NCBI RefSeq assembly: GCF_905475395.1
Contig: NC_058338.1
Coordinates: 5,098,935-5,162,934 of the forward strand
Length of the DNA stretch: 64,000 nucleotides
Reading direction: 5' to 3'
Origin: Chrysoperla carnea
Taxonomy: Eukaryota > Arthropoda > Insecta > Neuroptera > Chrysopidae
Below the pieces are notes generated by a model, which saw nothing but the letters and a program-made list of their open reading frames with translations, was not told the DNA's origin and ran no database searches. Position 1 is the stretch's first letter. Each line of letters opens with the position of its first letter. Of the stretch, positions 32,938-44,329 are shown piece by piece. The translations under genes were made by a program, and so were the position numbers.

Positions 32938-33577
32938 GAATGTATGAGCATGACAACAATGTTTGATTTAAAGGCTCAAAATTTGTTTGTAGGTAGTCTT
33001 TTACTCAAAGAATATGTGGTTAAAATTTCAGCTTAGGTATCCGTGCAAATTTTTAAGAAAAAAAGTCATTAAAAATCGATATAAAATACATTGGCTCTTA
33101 TGGAGGAATATCAAAAAACGACATATTTTGGAAGTTTTTGATAATTTTCATTTGGAATGAATGAAAACAAATTTAAAAAAAACTTTTTAATAGAAAGTAA
33201 ACATATTAGCAATGAATTAGAAAAGAAAAAAACTAAGTGTCACCGTCCATATAAGGGATGTAAGAGCAGGGTAGATTAAGGGTTGAAATTATTTTTATCT
33301 TATTTTCAACTTTGATGATGAATTTTGTTATAACTTCATGAATGTAGACGAAAAATAAGAATAAAATTTTTCGATATGTGTCTTGGTTTTCGAAATATCG
33401 AAAGCTAAATAATTAAACAAAATTTTCAATTTTCGATATTTTGAAAATTAAGCCAGATATCGAAAAATTGTATTCTTACTTTTCGTCTTATATCGTCAAG
33501 TAATAATATAAATTTATCATCAAAATTGAAAATATCTATTTTTAAATTTGTGCCCCCACTACCATGCTCATACATCC
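32938..33577. mobile_element. TTAA-flanked MITE, copy 1 (640 bp)
   Basis: Bounded by TTAA on both sides (32934-32937, 33578-33581). Ends GAATGTATGAGCATG / CATGCTCATACATCC are inverted repeats (15 bp, one mismatch). Internal inverted pair: ACGAAAAATAAGAATAAAAT / its complement near 33470. Nearly identical to 41340-41932 over its whole length. TTAA target sites suggest a piggyBac-type transposase acted in trans; no ORF. Confidence 0.85.
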
Positions 33578-33599
33578 TTAACAGAATGGAGTTTGAAAT

Positions 33600-33836
33600 C
33601 TGGAAATTAAGCTTTTTGTGCTTTCTAGAGCTTTTTACTGATTTAAAAGAGTTTAATTTCAAAATGTTCAAGGGGCGACCCAAAACTTTTAAAAGATGTA
33701 ATGCTTTTTCTTGGTTCATCCGATCGAAAGCTTTGTTCATCCCAAAAAAAAGTGGAAAATTATTGCAAAGTAACGAAAAGCGCCCTCTTAACATTGTGTG
33801 CTCTCTTGGAGTTTCGTATTTTAAGGATTTAATCAC
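33600..33836 (-). mobile_element. Non-LTR reverse transcriptase fragment
   Basis: The minus frame contains FPLFFGMNKAFDRMNQEK and then ALHLLKVLGRP, fitting the F.D..KAFD.V..E.L...L...G.P block of LINE reverse transcriptases. Only this block is present; it abuts the TTAA MITE. Confidence 0.5.
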
Positions 33837-34409
33837 ACGATTAAGTTGTAAAGTTATTTTTTATATCGCAAGCTTTATTTTTCACGAATTTTACTTCAGG
33901 TATCATTTAATATTAGCCAACCTGTTTTAAAAGACATGACACAGATATTTGTGTTTTTCATCATTAATTACATCCAACCTGTTTTAATATTAAGACTTGT
34001 CCCAGATATTTGTGTGTTTAAAATAACGACGAGATTTTGTCATTCAAAAAAGGATTATTGAAAAAAAAATGAAGTCATTCCGTTAACTACGATAAATATA
34101 ACACAAGAGTTATTGGATTAAAAAAAATGTTTAAAGCAGTTGAAAGTTTCATTTGAATATGTGTTACAAATGATTGCAATTCTAAATGTTATAAATATAA
34201 GACGGCTTATGTTTAAATTATTGTTTCTTTAATTGATCTTGAAACGACCATGAAATCAGATTTCAATAAATAATATGAATTTTTCTTTCCTTAACACCAT
34301 AAGTAGATAATTTTATTATTTAAGGACATCTAGAAATATTGTGTTATAAGAGAAAATATATCCAATTCTCAAATAAAACGAAGATCTTATATCGCTTCCA
34401 AGGGCCTCT

Positions 34410-34690
34410 ATTAGTAAAATTGTTGCGGCTATTACAGAACACTCACTGGGCGGTAGGCATGCTGAACGCCTGGGCCTGACAGTGTATCACCACTATTGCA
34501 GGAGCTGTCACAGTGTGAGCTATCACAGCTCTTACCATGAGGAGGTGGACTTATAGTTTGACTCAGTTCAGCCTCTCTTTGACGACCTCTCTGAGCTAAA
34601 GTCCATTGACGTCAAAGCACTCCTGCTGTGTACAGTTCAAAATGGTTCATGCAGTAGTGGGCAATCCTTTTTCGTTCCACAACGGACCCC
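34410..34690 (+). mobile_element. I/Jockey-type LINE 3' coding fragment
   Basis: GC-rich island. The plus frame reads HSLGGRHAERLGLTVYHHYC, then CRSCHS with acidic residues, and after a frame shift DDLSELKSIDVKALLLC. This is the arrangement found after the RNase H region of I/R1/Jockey LINEs (GH...LGL....C..C...EE followed by LxDLxxLdvkxLL). Frameshifted and truncated. Ends near CCTAACCTAACC at 34728. Confidence 0.6.
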
Positions 34691-34757
34691 TTGGTCTAAG
34701 TATGTCCCACTTCAGGGCAACCCGTTCTAACCTAACCTAACCATGTAATATAATTAA

Positions 34758-34975
34758 GAGCCTAAGTGGCCGAGCAGTCTAAGGCGATAGACTTTAACCG
34801 TTTGTTTACTTAGAATTAGATTGCGGGTTCGAATACAGGCAGCGGCAATGTGAGAAATTATAATTAATGGGTCGGTAGAATTGATCACATTGTCGTCGCT
34901 TGGGTAAGAACGAAGTAACCAACTTCACCCACATCATAAATGTAATTCAATAAAGATTAATAAATAATGATGGGG
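34758..34975 (+). mobile_element. tRNA(Leu)-derived SINE
   Basis: An A box within TGGCCGAGCAGTCTAAGGCG and a B box (GGTTCGAATAC) at tRNA distance mark a tRNA-Leu-like head. The acceptor and T stems do not pair, so it is not a tRNA gene. A unique body (GGGTCGGTAGAATTGATCAC...) follows, then a tail of AATAAAGATTAATAAATAATG. Confidence 0.65.
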
Positions 34976-37900
34976 TTGGTCTCTGTTATAGGCATATATG
35001 TCAGAAAAACGGAGGTTTAAACCCCATTATTATCATAAATATGTTATGAAAATAATTCATTCGTACAATTTTCCAAAAATTACTATCGTGATTTGTCGTA
35101 ATATGCAAAATATTGTTTTATAAAATTGCAATATTTAACCACAATTTATAAGAACACAAACTTGAAATGGTTCAATAAACAGTACGAACGACTTTGTGTT
35201 TTGTTTCAATAGCCAAGGTAACAAAAAACACAAAGGAAATCTGATAGATATGATAACTCAGTTAGTTGTTATATTAGGTGTTAGATATCTAACTCTACGC
35301 AATTACAAGAAAAAAAATATGTTCGTGATATTGAAAATTTTGTTCCGCATTTAATAGAAAAAAAATTATTGATCCCTTACCAAAAAAAAAAAAAAAACTA
35401 ATGAATCCTTGAACAGTAATTGATACAAATTAAGGGTATGCGAACACTGTACAGCTTTAAAAATGAACTCATGACATACATATTAGTGCGTTATTCGTCT
35501 GCTCTGTTAGACAGTTCAAAGCCTGTTGGTCCTTTCTGGTCCTTGTGATCATATTGCCATCAAATAAAGCTTGAAATGATCACTGTTGATATGTGATGAT
35601 AACTTTTACAAAGAAATTAAAAATGCCTCATATTGTGATAAAATTCGATAACTTTTTCTGGGCTTAAAAGTAAAGATCACGCGTTATAGCCTCCACCTCT
35701 CTTGCTCTCGCTTATCCTTTTTCCATGGCACCCTGCATAGCAGTAGGGATTGTTTTACACAGATAAAATATATGTACAGAATTCAATTTTTGTTAACATG
35801 TTATACAGTCTTGATTCATTGAGTGTATCAGAACAGGTGGCCAAATAATTGTACTTCGTTCACAATTTTATAGAAATCTTCAATTTATGTTTCAAAATGA
35901 TGCTCATAGATGGTGTAGTAAAATGCCATAGACTAAATCTAATTTTTTTTGATTTTGAAAAAACTATATCTTTATAAATTCTAGCTCATGTGTTAATCTG
36001 ATGTTTTGCGTGAAAATGTAACAAACACCTTGCTTTCACATTTATAATATATAAGGATAGAGATTTAAAAAAACTACATTTCGATATCTTCAGTAGTTTT
36101 AGTGTGATGTACGAACAGGAATTTATTTATATACAAAGTGATGCCAAAAAGTTAATTCTACAAATTTAAGTTTCTCATAGGAAAAAAGTCGTATCAGCAA
36201 AAATATTGAACGATACAAATGAAAAGAATGCATGCTCCTAGAAAATTCTAGGCTTAGACAATTGAATAAATCGTTTTTATGGTTAAAACATAACTATAAA
36301 AAGTTAAAAAATGATACAATACAAATATAAAGCAGATATTATATATTGATCCAATAAACCAAGGTGAAATTATGTTTCAATGGTAAAATGACGATAGCCT
36401 CTGATACTAGCCAAGCATGATTCAAGCATGTATTGCACGCATTAGTACAATAAATCACTTATATTATTTTATTTATTTTATCATTCACAATTATTTATAT
36501 CTAAATAAATATTATATCTTTGAAAGATGTTGAAAACTTTAATTGGTTCTTATTTGATTAAGACTGTACGATCGACAGCGAAATTTTGGAAAAAAAGAAC
36601 CTCTGTGCAGTCCGCCAACAAATTAGCAACGAGTAACATACATAATAAGAGTAATTAAGATTAGTTAATTCATTACTGATGATGGCTACTTGGTAGTCGA
36701 ATTACGTATTTCTTAAATACAAAAAAATTGATCTTGGAGGAAATTGGGGCAAAAATCGAAATTTAGGTTGAATGAAGTCCAAATTTGGATTCGAACAAGT
36801 CCCGGCGGTTGAACTCTTCGAGGAAATAATTTGCATATCGCTAACTCTAAATAACAATTCAAAATCCCATCTTTAGCAACTTTCCACTACGGATCGTATC
36901 TGAAGTGACTCGCTCTCTAGTCCTTTACAACGAGTTGTTTGAGTTGAGTTTGACGACTATAGGAGAAGTTGGTTGGGTTCTGAAGTTTTTAGTCCTCGTG
37001 TTCAAAAGTGGGACACTATTCTAGAAATTTTTTCCGGTCTATTTTCTAAATCTATTTGACAACTTAACGTATTTTCATAATTATTTTTGGATATACATAG
37101 AAGAATTTACTTTTTCGCGTAGATGGACGAATTTTTCGCTTTCGCTTGTATTCTTAGAGAAACGCAAGTAATAACAAACGCGAAAATTTCAAAATACACC
37201 AGAAATTTATTTTAATGATGCCCAAATACAGATTCGAACAACAAACAAAACTGAATTTTTTGAACTGTGAAGCCGGTTTTTTATCATTTTACATTTTAAT
37301 TCTAAGCGGTAACATAAAAAACTATTTTGCAAAAAAGAAACTTGACACTATATAAGGAGTTTGACACTTAAAAATTATACTGACCACATGTCAAGTTAAA
37401 ATGAATAAGACTTCGAAAGTAAGTGCCAGAATTTATCGATTAAACAAAGAAATTTACATTAAATAAAGAAAATCATTCTTAATGGAAAATTTTCGTAAAA
37501 ACTTTAGTTTCTAATTAAAACACAAAGTTTTCCGAAGTATGTGACACTTTGAACTTGATAAAACATTAAAATTAATTTAAATAGAATGACGATTCACAAA
37601 ACTCAGAATTCAAAATACTTAAAAGTTAAAAATGACTTACATATTTCATAAAAAATATTTCAACATATTTCAAAACTTTATTTGTAAATAGATAAATTTT
37701 TTCAACAATAACTCCAAAATCAAAAAATCACTGATACGAACTAAGTCAATGTACGAAATATTGTTTGAATTTGAACACAAAATTTGATTTACTAATCAAC
37801 ACTTATTTTAATATAATAATATTTAATTAAATCATTGTATTTATTTAGACTTTTGAATTCATTAAGTCAAACTACTAAGTGTGGAGTCAATAATTACTTC

Positions 37901-38335
37901 GATTTATCTGTGTATTGGAATAAGACTTAATAATTATGTCTAGAATATTGAATTACGTCATATTATCAATATATTAGCCTTCATAAATATGTAACAAATT
38001 CATTTTTAAAAAAGGAAATAAAAAAAACGCACTTTCATTCATCAGTTTTATGTCGAGTGGTTGGGCACATGATGTAAGCGTGTGTTTTACTTTGATTTCA
38101 GTTTATTTTTGGCTGATTGGGGTTGTGTATTGTTTAAAAATTCTTGTTTTTGGAAATTCTTGGATTTAGTTTAGGTAAAACTGAAATTTTGTAGAAAATA
38201 AAAGTTAGTGAAGTTTAATATTGAACGTGAATAATAAACTAGGGAAAGTAGATAAAAGTCATTACGCCCGTGTGATAAGAACTACTTAGCCCACTGTTTT
38301 TCGTGGAATAAATAGTCTATTACCACACGCAAACA

Positions 38336-38850
38336 ATTGACGGGGTTAATTGTTGAAATACCATGACGCAATCGTTTATTTTTTTACGTCATGTAAAAAA
38401 AAAAGATAATCGCTCTAAGATAGCCACAGTTTAGTATATATAACACGATTGTAACACGATTGTGGTGTTACACACACATAATTGAAATTCCCATATAATA
38501 TATATTATATCATGTTTTAACGTAATTTACGCCCTCAAGGGTAAACAGTGATGTTAAATGTTTAAAACAAAGTTATTTATTTTTTTATAAGGAACATTTT
38601 TTACATCTAAACTTTTGTTCTATCTCTAACGGTTTACAAGATGGGTCCTACCGACCCAAAACCAATTGACATGTGTTTCAGCTTGATATCTCTTTTTCGT
38701 TTTTGAAATATCGTGTTTACAGGCAGTCGGAAATGGAGTAATTAGATGATTTTATGAACACCTATACCAAAATTTTGTTCGTAGCATCAATATTTTGAAG
38801 CGTTTCAAACTTGGGACTAAACTTAGTATACCTTGACTTATACCTAAACT
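38336..38850 (+). repeat. Dispersed repeat family A, copy 2
   Basis: Same word order as 17481-18030: ATTGACGGGGTTAATTG, GGTAAACAGTGATGTT, TTGTTCTATCTCTAACGG, GAGTAATTAGATGATTTTAT, CAATATTTTGAAGCG, AAACTTAGTATACCTTG. Includes a GGTCCTACCGACCC insertion absent from copy 1. Confidence 0.85.
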
Positions 38851-41339
38851 TTTCAGAATTACTTTATTATAGTCTCCTATTAATCTAATTGTCAAAAATT
38901 TTATCGCAAATTTTAATAAATAATTGACAATTTGAAGAGATTTGACACTTTTTCTTGGTAAAATTATGTTTGAAACAAGAATTTGAGAATTAAGCAGAAA
39001 TTACCGAATAACTATCCATAAAATCATTTAGAATTTAGATCGAGAAATGAATTCGTAATTTTCAACAATAAAAGAAAATTTCCGTCATGTTTTAAATCAG
39101 CGAATATAAGAAATGTAATGGAGTTTATTTTGAGACAGCTGCTCATGTAACGAAAATTGTTTATAAAACTGCCACATGTTTCATTGTTTACATTTGGATA
39201 ATTACCTCATTTACAATTGAAAATAATTAATGAAAAGTTTAATGAACCGGGACATATATTGACTAATTAGTCGTTCTGACGATGTTCATTTTATTTAGCA
39301 AAAAAAGCAATTTCATTCTAGAATAGCATCCCACAAAGCGGATAAGAAAAATAGGAAAAGTGATCCCTAAAAAAAGCTGCTAAAACTAAAGAGTGTATAG
39401 AAGCTAATAAATACCTGAAGCGGTCTCAAATAATTCGTTTGGAATGCTTGTGAAGTGATTTTATTCCGATTTTTTGTTCGAAATATGTTGAATTTTTTTT
39501 CATTTTTATTCGAAAATTTTTTTCTGGTCAAACTGAATTTTGATTTTAATTTACTGTATATTAAAAAGTTATAAACCATAATTTATCCCATAATGCAATT
39601 TTTCCGAATCACCTTGGATTGGAAACAAATTTTATCAAAATGTTATAAAGACCATGAAAAACTCGGAAGAGCTTTTTTGTTTAGTAGGTGACTCATCAAA
39701 GTGTAAAATCATTTTAAAGTATTTACAAATAAAATTTTCAAACGACATTCAAATGTGAATAAATTTTTTTTCTATTTGTAATGAAAATATTTGTTATGGG
39801 GCATGCGTACACGATTGCCAATAAACGAATATCGAACGTCATAAAATCGTTTTCTATTTAAAGAGTACTTTTAAAGGCAAATAATAATCGTTGCTTTGTT
39901 TATATTTAAATTAGGTTTATATTTATTTAATATGTCTTTATGGTAGCCATGAAAACATGGGCTCTACCAAATAAAATAAAGTTTTGTAAAAATTTTTTAT
40001 ATTTTAAAACTTTTTGCTTCCTGTTTTGTGTATGAACAGATTATTATTTAAAAAGTAATAAAAACTTTTCAGTTTGTTAAATATTTAATCTAAGCACGTA
40101 TCGGCGCAAGAGTGTCGAAAAACAAAACACCAAATGTTTATATTGATTGGTTATTTTTCTCAAAAAAAGAATTTTCGTGCTTATTTAAGTTTAAGCGTAC
40201 TTGGTAATACTATGATTTTGGCGTAAGTAGGCCAAATAAAGTAGTTAGTAGTTATAGTAGGCTAAATAAAGTACTAGTTAAACAAGGCTTTTCCTTGCAA
40301 AAAAAATTGCTAGGCTTAGACTAATCGAATTAGAATTTGACTCGGGAAAAATTAATAACAGCAATATTCCTTCGAAAATCGCTGGAAGAAGGGGGTTCTC
40401 ACTGGCAGTCTAAATTTCGGCTTTCGGGATTCCAACAATATTGCGTCATCAATTTTACATGAAAAATGGTCATTATGAAAGGTTTGAAATTAAATTTTCT
40501 ACATTTTTGGCCCTCATAAATTTTTCCCTAGAATCATTTTTCTTGTTTCGACAGAAAAAAATTTGCGTGAATTTCGCCCGAATATATCGTACATCTTCGA
40601 TGCTATTACTTTAGAAAGGTGTTACAGCAAGAATGCACTACTTTCTTGATTTTTATCCCCAAGAAATCATAAAGGGGTGCTGAGTCAAACGTTTTAATAC
40701 TTTTATTTTGATTTTTCGAGATATTCTGAGAAGTGTGTCTTCAATAGTGTAAGACTCCTTCGTCTAGCTGATAAAAAGACTTAAGTTTCGCAAAGCAAAT
40801 GTTTTTACGTTTTAGTTTATTTATAGAAATATGACGTAGGTAAATTTTTTTGCGAGGCTAATTTTTTTTCATATAAACTCATCAAAACCGGAAATATTTT
40901 CGATTCAAAATAACACATTTCAATGTTTTTTTTTTTTAAATATAAACTTTATTTTTTTAATTTAATGTTTTCGTAGTAATGTGTAAATGACTTAATAGAT
41001 AATTTTACTATGCGAGAATAGACAACACGCAAAACACATCACACATCACACATACAGTAAAGTAAAGTAAATCTTTTAATAAAATTATTATTCTGAGAAT
41101 AAAAATATGTCTATAAATATAGATTTATATTTATAATTATAGAAACGACTTTTAAAGTGATTTGCCAATCCAAATATAAAACATTATGAAAATGTGTGCA
41201 TTTAAAAAGAAAGCTTATTCAAGTGCGCGTTCATCATCATCCAATTTTATTTTATTCAGATTGTAATAGGTCTAGAGCCAGTCGTAGTATTTGAGGATCA
41301 TTACAAGTAGTGTCCCCAGTAATTTACAGTCGTGCTTAA

Positions 41340-41932
41340 GGATGTATGAGCATGACAACAATGTTTAATTTAAAGGCTCAAAATTTGTTTGTAGGTAATC
41401 TTTTACTCAAAGAATATGTGGTTAAAATTTCAGCTTAGGTAACCGTGCAAATTTTTAAGAAAAAAGTCATTAAAAATCGATATAAAATACATTGGCTCTT
41501 AAGGAGGAATCTCAAAAAACGACATATTTTGGAAGTTTTTGATAATTTTCATTTGGAATGAATGAAAACAAATTTAAAAAAAACTTTTTAATAGAAAGTA
41601 AACATATTAGCAATGAATTAGAAAAGAAAAAAACTAAGTGTCACCGTCCATATAAGGGATATAAGAGCAGGGTAGATTTAGGGTTGAAATTATTTTTATC
41701 TTATTTTCAACTTTGATGATGAATTTTGTTATAACTTCATGAATTTAGACGAAAAATAAGAATAAAATTTTTCGATATGTGTCTTGGTTTTCGAAATATC
41801 TAAAGCTAAATAATTAAACAAAATTTTCAATTTTCGATATTTTGAAAATTAAGCCAGATATCGAAATATTTTATTCTTACTTTTCGTCTTATATCGTTAA
41901 ATTTGTGCCCCCACTACCATGCTCATACATCC
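41340..41932. mobile_element. TTAA-flanked MITE, copy 2 (593 bp)
   Basis: TTAA at 41336-41339 and 41933-41936. Perfect 15-bp terminal inverted repeats (GGATGTATGAGCATG). Differs from copy 1 by scattered substitutions and one deletion of about 47 bp near the right end. Both copies lie in the same Doa intron in the same orientation. Confidence 0.85.
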
Positions 41933-42575
41933 TTAACAAAATTGAAAATTGTGTATATCAAGAGAGGGTGGGTGGAGGCTATAAAACGGTGGTTTTTACT
42001 TTTAAGTAGTTTTTAGTTATTCGAAAAATAAAAAACAGCAACTGAAAATTCCAGTCCGTTGATTGTTAAATACCACACACGGCTGGCCTTAGCTCTATAA
42101 TTTTATTAAAACACATGGAATATTCAATTTAAAGTGTGAAAAAAACCATACTTTTAAAATTTATCGTCACATTCTGCAGTTGTATGTTTTTAGTAACTAA
42201 AGAGATAATTTTTTAATTGCATTTTATTTTCAGTTAATTTGTCAGTTATTTAAAATAAATTTGCGTCTCAATTTACAGTTTTAATTGAGAAATAAAAAGT
42301 TTAACGAATTACTTATTTTAGAGATTAGTTTTATCGTTGTTTTCTAAGCTCCTTTTAAATTTTAAAACGTTTTCCCTTAAGCAGACGGTTTTGTAAATCT
42401 ATTTACTTACTGTCCAGAACATGTTAATGTACTTTTTTTTAAATGTAAGAGTACCTACGAGTTGTGAGAGTTAAACGATTAACTCTTTCAGTTGGTATAC
42501 ATGTTAACAACAAATTTTTTTAGTAAATTGGTAGTTTTATCCTTAATTGCTATGTCCAAAGCGAATACCGATAAA

Positions 42576-42845
42576 TCTACACATATAAAATGCTTTGTCT
42601 TGAATGACTGACGGATCAACGCACAGCCTAAACCGCTGATCCTAGATATCTGACACTTTGAGAGATTTTTTTTTGTATAACGTAAGCATTCGGTAAGAAA
42701 GGATTTTACGAAATTCTACCTCTAAGGAGGTGAAAAACGGGGACAAAGTTTGTACGGGACAACGCAAGTCCTTGATCCAATCTACTTCAAATGCATAAAC
42801 ATTCTTTAACAGAATATCCAGCGAAGCGGGTGGGTATCATGCTAA
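42576..42845 (+). mobile_element. Non-autonomous Helitron-like element
   Basis: Starts TCTACACATATAAAATG preceded by A; ends GCGGGTGGGTATCATGCTAA (CTRR type) followed by T. This A/T host dinucleotide and TC...CTRR ends match Helitron rules. No Rep/Hel coding. The GCGGGYGGGTA tail recurs at 45.08 kb and, inverted, at 57.99 kb. Confidence 0.65.
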
Positions 42846-43744
42846 TACACTCATATCGAAATGAACAAGGGTTAAAACCCTTCGTAATTGCGCCCGAATT
42901 TAGGATCAAAATCGAAACCACCGAATAATCGCCATATTCACAGCATTTGGCACTACGTTTTTGTATTTCAATGGCCAGTCCCTTATACCTGTTTTGAAAT
43001 GTTTCGATCGAATTATTTTTAACTCAAACTACTTGAACAAACTAGAAGTTATACCGGAAAGCGTCTGTTTTTCGAAGACTGGCGGTCTACTCTGAAGTCA
43101 ACAAACAAACTATTTGATAGATTAACCAGGCATTTTTTTGATCATAAACTTTTTATTTTCTAACCTCTTGTTTAGTTTTTTTTAAATAAAAATTAATTCT
43201 TCGTAATTGTCGAAATAGCGACGTATTTCCTTAGGTTAGAGTAGATTTAAGGGCTTGGTCGGCAGTGCCAACACTGTAAGTCCTAGGCCCATTTTATTTA
43301 ACCTATATTTAAAAATTTATTTAACAAAGCTCAAGTTCCTGACATGTAAAAATTCTTGTTTCATTTTCAAAATATTTTTATGGAAATGATTTTGTATGAT
43401 AAAATCCAATAAAATTGCAAATTTTTAGAGAAGTATTTCTAAAATCCTTTTTTGAAAATGTGCAAAACAATGAGAAAAATTAATGTAAAGCCTTCTCTAA
43501 GAGTATTTTATTCCTATTTATCCTTGACCATGTGAATTTCTTTAAAACAATCAAAATGATATATTTTCCAAGAATGTACAAATTTCAAAGCTGCGCAATT
43601 AAAACAGCGCGTGTTTTGGCTGAATCATCATTGACAAAGTCTGTTAATTGCGTCATGGGAATGATAATAAACGATACAAAACACACACGAATACCTTCGC
43701 AAATACATGCAAAACAGAAAAAAACACACATTCAAAGAAAATAC

Positions 43745-44329
43745 CTCCTCACTAGTGGGTGAATTCGTATCGTTACCTAAATCTTGATTAGGTTTACACT
43801 CGTTTAAAGAATGACCGGATGATTGCCAACCCTTCTTCTGTTCCCCAAACGGAGTAAGTGTATCTTCATGACTCCAATCGAAATTGACCGGCAACGGTGG
43901 CCTTGGAGGTGGAACTTTAACATCATCATCATCATGACTCACTTGTTTACTTAAATGAATTTTAGGCCATCCAGACGATGAAGCACGTTGTAAACCACCA
44001 TTTTGACAAACATTCTCGATGTTTTTCGTCGATTGTCGTCGAAATGGTGGGATTGTTAACGCACTCAAATCATCCACCCTAAATCGTGGTACCTCATTTG
44101 GAGGTGGTGGAATTATTGGACGATTTACAATAACCTTACCGGGTTGTTTCATGATTTTCGAGGTTTGTGGTCCGAATAAAATCGAATTTTCATTACGTGT
44201 TTGTAATGGTAATTTTCGATTGATTTCACGTGGTGAACTAAACGCTTGTATGCGTGGTGCTCCAAAGTATACTGGACTGCGTGTAGCAACAGGTGCTGGG
44301 GGCCACGTTGTTGATTCTGGTGTATCCAT
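43745..44329 (-). CDS. Doa: Doa alternative first exon, proline-rich isoform (195 codons)
   Basis: True ATG at 44329; the open frame before it has no ATG. Ends ...SPTSEE at the donor GAG|GTATTT (43744), phase 0, matching the linker exon at 26730. N-terminus MDTPESTTWPPAP; proline-rich motifs RPIIPPPPNEVPRF and KVPPPRPPLPVNF could bind SH3/WW domains; acidic HDDDDVK between. Disordered, no catalytic domain. The product with the kinase exons would be about 563 aa. It could alternatively belong to another gene on this strand, but phase, strand and position support Doa. Confidence 0.7.

Larger units (their letters stand above)
31639..43744. other. Large Doa intron (12.1 kb) between alternative first exons
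   Basis: No nested host gene supported. Holds two copies of a TTAA-flanked MITE, a reverse-transcriptase fragment, an I-type LINE tail, a tRNA-derived SINE, dispersed repeat A, and a Helitron-like element, each listed separately. A minus frame at 31963-32196 lies in the 5' flank of the long first exon and could be untranslated leader; it has no recognisable content. Between 35.1 and 38.3 kb and 38.9 and 41.3 kb I see only AT-rich DNA. Confidence 0.5.

Noticed and set aside
33526..33930. 134-codon plus-strand ORF
   Set aside because: Antisense to the reverse-transcriptase fragment and spanning the MITE boundary.
34758..34840. Possible functional tRNA-Leu(TAA), perhaps with an intron
   Set aside because: Acceptor and T stems do not pair and an A-rich-tailed SINE body follows.
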